A program made the position numbers and the translations under genes. Positions 60,770 through 64,000 of a stretch of DNA of 64,000 nucleotides are shown one piece after another. Within the stretch, counting starts at the first letter, position 1. Each line of letters opens with the position of its first letter. This DNA comes from Undibacterium sp. Jales W-56 (GTDB lineage: Bacteria > Pseudomonadota > Gammaproteobacteria > Burkholderiales > Burkholderiaceae_D): the NCBI RefSeq assembly GCF_025548535.1, contig NZ_JAJLQW010000008.1, positions 1-64,000 of the forward strand. The letters run 5' to 3'. Below the pieces are notes generated by a model. The model was not told the origin of the DNA. It worked only from the letters and a program-made list of their open reading frames with translations, and did no database searches.

Positions 60770-62224
60770 ATGAAAAAAAGTGCACAAACTTCTTCCGGCC
60801 GCACGCATATTGCGCAACGCGCGAGCCTGGTGCTGGCCTTATGGCTGGGCTTCTGGCTGCTTGCGATCGGCCTGGTACTCGGCTTGTTGTGGATACCATT
60901 CGCCCAGCTATCCTATCGCTCGTCGCTGCAATTGACCGGCATCGTCGCGGGCATTGCCGGGTTGAGCCTGGCGTATTCATTGCGCCCGCGCCGCCGCGCC
61001 AGGGAGAGCGCTTCCAGCGTGCCGCCCTTGTCGCGCGCAAGCGCCACCGCTTTATATGCGATGGTGGAACAGATTGCGCGTCAATTGCAGATCCAGGCGC
61101 CGGTGCATATCCACCTGATCGGTGCTGCCAGCGCATTCATCAGCGGACAGCGCAACTGGCGCGGCAAAATAAAGTCGCTGGAAGTCGGACTCGGCCTGCC
61201 GTTGCTCGGCACGCTGTCCGAGCAGGAACTGGGATCGGTGATTGCGCATGAATTCGGCCATTTCGTCGGCGGCGATCTGGCGCTCGGGCCGTGGGTGTAT
61301 CGAACCCGCATGTCGATTGCGCATACGGTCACGGATCTCGACGATTCCCTGTTCTTTCTCGACCTGTTATTTCGCTATTACGGCAAATGGTTTTTGCGTT
61401 TATCGGCCAGCGTATCGCGCGCGCAGGAATACGCAGCCGATGCACTGGCGGCACACTATTTCGGCACCGCGGCAACCCGCAGCGCGCTGGAAAAAGTCCA
61501 TCTGATCGACCCCATGTGGTCCACCTATCTCGAGCATGAACTTGGCCCGGCCATTCATCGCGGTGCGCGCCTGCCGATTTTTGAAGGCTTCCGGCGCTTT
61601 TGCAAACCCGGCGTAAAGCGTGCAGCGGTGCAAAGCGCCATCAAGCATGCGGAGTCGCATAAGAGCTCTGAATTTGATACCCATCCGTCGCTGGCGGAAC
61701 GTGTCAGTGCACTGGTGCCCGGCGCAAAGCCAGGCTATCCGCCGTTATCCCAATGCATGCATTTGCTGGGCGGAGAAAAAGCGACGGAAGATGCCTGGTA
61801 TCTGTTATTCGATCAGAGTAAATTGAGCGCAGCGGACTGGGATAGCTTTGCAGAAAAAGTGCTGCAAACCCAAATCCAGCAACGCTTTGCCGGTAGCTGG
61901 ATGGATCCCCGGCAATTACCGTTCACCGAGCTGGTCCAGATGGCGCAGCGGCCTGAAGATTCCTGGGAAAAACTGCAACCCGGGGGCGTCAGTTTCTTGT
62001 CGCCACAAGGCAAACGCAATCATGTATTGGAAATTCTGGAAGACTGGATCACCGCCTGCCTGATCCATCGCGGCTTTAGCGCCAGGCTCGTGCCGGGCCA
62101 GGCACTGACGATGCTGCGTGGCGACCAGGCCGTGCAGCCAACCGAACTGCTGCAAAGCGCCTTGACCGGTTCTTTGAAATCGGTGCACCTGGCGCAATAC
62201 GAGGCGGTCGCACCCAAGGCTTAA
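60770..62224 (+). CDS. M48-family membrane metallopeptidase
   Basis: A zinc peptidase of 484 residues. It has two N-terminal hydrophobic segments (17-40, 50-66). The zinc motif is IAHEFGHFVGG (His160, Glu161, His164), and the third ligand lies in RAQEYAADALAAHYFG. The family includes HtpX and Ste24-like proteases in membrane quality control. The C-terminal 180 residues are unassigned. Together with the TPR-like protein upstream it may form a functional unit. Confidence 0.85.
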   Translation: MKKSAQTSSGRTHIAQRASLVLALWLGFWLLAIGLVLGLLWIPFAQLSYRSSLQLTGIVAGIAGLSLAYSLRPRRRARESASSVPPLSRASATALYAMVEQIARQLQIQAPVHIHLIGAASAFISGQRNWRGKIKSLEVGLGLPLLGTLSEQELGSVIAHEFGHFVGGDLALGPWVYRTRMSIAHTVTDLDDSLFFLDLLFRYYGKWFLRLSASVSRAQEYAADALAAHYFGTAATRSALEKVHLIDPMWSTYLEHELGPAIHRGARLPIFEGFRRFCKPGVKRAAVQSAIKHAESHKSSEFDTHPSLAERVSALVPGAKPGYPPLSQCMHLLGGEKATEDAWYLLFDQSKLSAADWDSFAEKVLQTQIQQRFAGSWMDPRQLPFTELVQMAQRPEDSWEKLQPGGVSFLSPQGKRNHVLEILEDWITACLIHRGFSARLVPGQALTMLRGDQAVQPTELLQSALTGSLKSVHLAQYEAVAPKA

Positions 62225-62308
62225 CCTACGCACTATCTTGTCCGAATGCAGCGAGTATCTTGCATGCGAAACCCAGATACTAATGGCATCAACATCTTGG
62301 AGATCGCC

Positions 62309-62776
62309 ATGTCATTTCGTATCCTGGGTTTATCCCCCACCCTTTTCCAACACTTGTATGGATTGCCTGAATCCGAACTCGCCGTAGCCGGCGTGCAACG
62401 CTGTATGGCCGACAGCAAACCCGGCTTCCCGGATCGCGTGACGCTGTGCGACGCCGAGCCCGGCCAGCATTTGCTGCTGTTAAATTATGTCCATCAGGAC
62501 AGCGACACGCCGTATCGCGCCAGCCATGCGATTTTCGTACTGGAAGGTGCGACGGACTGCTATCAACAAATCGATGCGGTACCTGAGTCTTTGCGCAGTC
62601 GCATGATGTCATTACGCGCCTTTGATGCAGGCGGCATGATGCTAGATGCCGGTCTGGTTCATGGACGAGAGCTGGAAACCGAGATTGCGCGACAGTTTGC
62701 CGATCCGGCAGTGACTTACCTGCAAGCGCATTATGCAACCCGGGGTTGCTATGCGGCGCGGATCGAACGGGTCTAA
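62309..62776 (+). CDS. DUF1203 domain protein
   Basis: A 155-residue cytosolic protein of the DUF1203 family: HLLLLNYVHQDSDTPYRASHAIFVLE is its conserved stretch. Function unknown. ATG 62309 follows GGAG at six bases, so an in-frame ATG 63 bp upstream was rejected. It lies 84 bp after the M48 gene and is convergent with hutF. Confidence 0.8.
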   Translation: MSFRILGLSPTLFQHLYGLPESELAVAGVQRCMADSKPGFPDRVTLCDAEPGQHLLLLNYVHQDSDTPYRASHAIFVLEGATDCYQQIDAVPESLRSRMMSLRAFDAGGMMLDAGLVHGRELETEIARQFADPAVTYLQAHYATRGCYAARIERV

Positions 62777-62799
62777 GCTAGTACAAATTAAGGGTTCCG

Positions 62800-64000
62800 T
62801 TACACACCGCGCAGAACCTGCATGCACGCGACGAAATCGCGTTGAATTGCGTCTTGTGCGACATGTCGCCCTTGCTGCACCACGAGTCGCCCACCGACCA
62901 GCACATCGCGCACCAGATTGTCATTGCCGGCAAAAATCCAGGTGTTCAATAGATCGGCAGCAGGCAAACCTTGCAAATTCGGATGCTGGGCATCCAGCAC
63001 CAGGATGTCGGCCCGTTTGCCGACCGCAAGTTGCCCGACTGCGCGACCGGACGCCTGTGCCCCGCCTTGCAAGCAGGCTCGCCACAGGAAATCGCCGACC
63101 CGCCGCTGTCCGGGCAAGCTGGCGATATTGCGGCCTTGCAGGCGCAGGCGTTCACCATATTCCAGCCAGCGTAATTCTTCTATCGGGCTTTGCGACACAT
63201 GGCTATCGCTGCCGATGCCAAAGCGCCCGTTGGCGGCGATGAAATCCGGCAGATCGAAGAATCCGTCACCGAGATTGCCCTCAGTGGTGGTGCAGATGCC
63301 GGCCACGGCCTGACTCGCTGCGACCGCCGCCAACTCGGTCTTGTCGAGATGGGTCGCATGCACCAGACACCAGCGCTGATCGAGTTGCTGCGTGTCCAGC
63401 AGTAATTGCACCGGACGTTTGCCACTATACGCAAGACATGCATCGACTTCTTTTTGCTGTTCCGCAATGTGAATATGGACAGGGCGATCTGCGGGTAAGG
63501 CAGCGACCAATTCCCGTATCTGCGAGGTGCTGGCAGCCCGCAGGGAATGCGGTGCGACGCCGACCTCGACCTGTCCATTGCGACTGGATTCGAGTTGCTG
63601 CACCAATTGCAGAATCTGGTCGGTATTGGTCGCGAAACGGCGCTGATCGACACGCAGGGCCTGCTCGCCGAAATCGGCATAGCTATACAGCACGGGCAAC
63701 ATGGTGATGCCCATGCCGGTGTCGTTGGCAGCGGCGATTACACGCTCGGCGGTCTCTGCCCTGTTGGCATAAAAAGCGCCATCGGGTGCGCGGTGCAAAT
63801 AATGGAATTCGCATACCGATGTATAGCCATGACGCAGGCATTCTGTGTAAAGCTGTGCAGCAATCGCCTGCATTTGCCCGGGCGTCATTTTCAACGCAGT
63901 CCGGTACATCAAGTCACGCCAGGTCCAGAAACTATCCGGTCCCTCGCCAGCCATCTCGGTCATCCCTGCCATGGCCCGCTGAAATGCATGGGAATGCAGG
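62800..64000 (-). CDS. hutF: Formimidoylglutamate deiminase (5' end beyond window)
   Basis: Converts N-formimidoyl-L-glutamate to N-formyl-L-glutamate and ammonia in the HutF branch of histidine degradation. About 400 of the usual 450 residues are visible and the frame is open through the right edge, so it is truncated only by the window. An amidohydrolase: LHSHAFQRAMAG (first metal His pair) near the edge, FHYLHRAPDG, HIHIAEQ, LVHATHL, and GIGSDSHVSQSP (metal Asp). It is alone here; other hut genes would lie beyond the edge. Confidence 0.9.
   Translation of the reverse strand, partial: LHSHAFQRAMAGMTEMAGEGPDSFWTWRDLMYRTALKMTPGQMQAIAAQLYTECLRHGYTSVCEFHYLHRAPDGAFYANRAETAERVIAAANDTGMGITMLPVLYSYADFGEQALRVDQRRFATNTDQILQLVQQLESSRNGQVEVGVAPHSLRAASTSQIRELVAALPADRPVHIHIAEQQKEVDACLAYSGKRPVQLLLDTQQLDQRWCLVHATHLDKTELAAVAASQAVAGICTTTEGNLGDGFFDLPDFIAANGRFGIGSDSHVSQSPIEELRWLEYGERLRLQGRNIASLPGQRRVGDFLWRACLQGGAQASGRAVGQLAVGKRADILVLDAQHPNLQGLPAADLLNTWIFAGNDNLVRDVLVGGRLVVQQGRHVAQDAIQRDFVACMQVLRGV

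Noticed and set aside
1..64000. CRISPR array, tRNA or rRNA
   Set aside because: No regularly spaced direct repeats and no cloverleaf with TTCGAANC-type arm or rRNA core sequence were noticed. A tRNAscan/Infernal run would settle this.

Overview
The window reads as chromosome of a betaproteobacterium of the order Burkholderiales, most likely an Oxalobacteraceae member. This is inferred from the housekeeping proteins and gene order (rpsL-rpsG-fusA, an Mla-type MCE transporter, ybeD/lipB/lipA, a Gcr-type membrane protein, hutF); no database was searched. Nearly all genes are intact and densely packed on both strands. No rRNA, tRNA or CRISPR array was seen.

Layout. 1-3.3 kb: ribosomal str operon on the minus strand. 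3.8-10.8 kb: a phosphoethanolamine-transferase-like membrane enzyme, then an overlapping ABC lipid transporter operon (STAS-permease, ATPase, MCE protein, auxiliary lipoprotein) and a VanZ-like protein. 10.9-17.8 kb: ferredoxin, hydrolase, D,D-carboxypeptidase, D-amino acid transaminase, ybeD and the lipoate genes lipB/lipA, with a LysR/DUF2917 pair inserted. 17.8-18.1 kb: a 290-bp element with imperfect terminal inverted repeats and no transposase. 18.5-21.6 kb: a sulfur module (BigR-like regulator, two YeeE/YedE proteins, a TSUP exporter, a persulfide-dioxygenase-like hydrolase). 21.6-27.1 kb: CNNM transporter, Gcr-type protein, DUF4239 and TPR proteins. 27.9-34.8 kb: secreted PHP-domain protein, PhyH dioxygenase, KAS III, GH43 arabinanase. 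35.4-39.8 kb: a large GAF/PAS/GGDEF/EAL protein split by two frameshifts. 39.9-49.3 kb: thioredoxin-like protein, MFS, Lrp/lysA, GNAT, PhyH, PPi-type phosphofructokinase, DUF882, an acyltransferase-like membrane protein and DAHP synthase.

The most interesting region is 49.98-51.94 kb. Three minus-strand genes with no obvious housekeeping role are separated by attC-like hairpins carrying integron core sites. They are followed, on the opposite strand, by a short remnant of an integron integrase N-terminus whose conserved HYS tyrosine codon is now a stop. A perfect LexA-like palindrome lies just upstream of the remnant. I read this as a decayed sedentary integron whose cassettes outlived the integrase. 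One cassette encodes a putative DNA-binding plus GIY-YIG protein.

52-56 kb holds small detoxification genes (GFA, GNAT, DoxX, pirin, AzoR) beside a divergent LysR regulator. 56.2-58.0 kb is a secreted alpha-amylase with two identical-type palindromes upstream. 58.6-62.8 kb is a membrane/TPR protein, an M48 peptidase and DUF1203. The window ends inside hutF.

Recurrent non-coding signals: a palindromic repeat family at 33.2 and 43.5 kb, LacI-type operators upstream of the PHP gene, and several clear rho-independent terminators.
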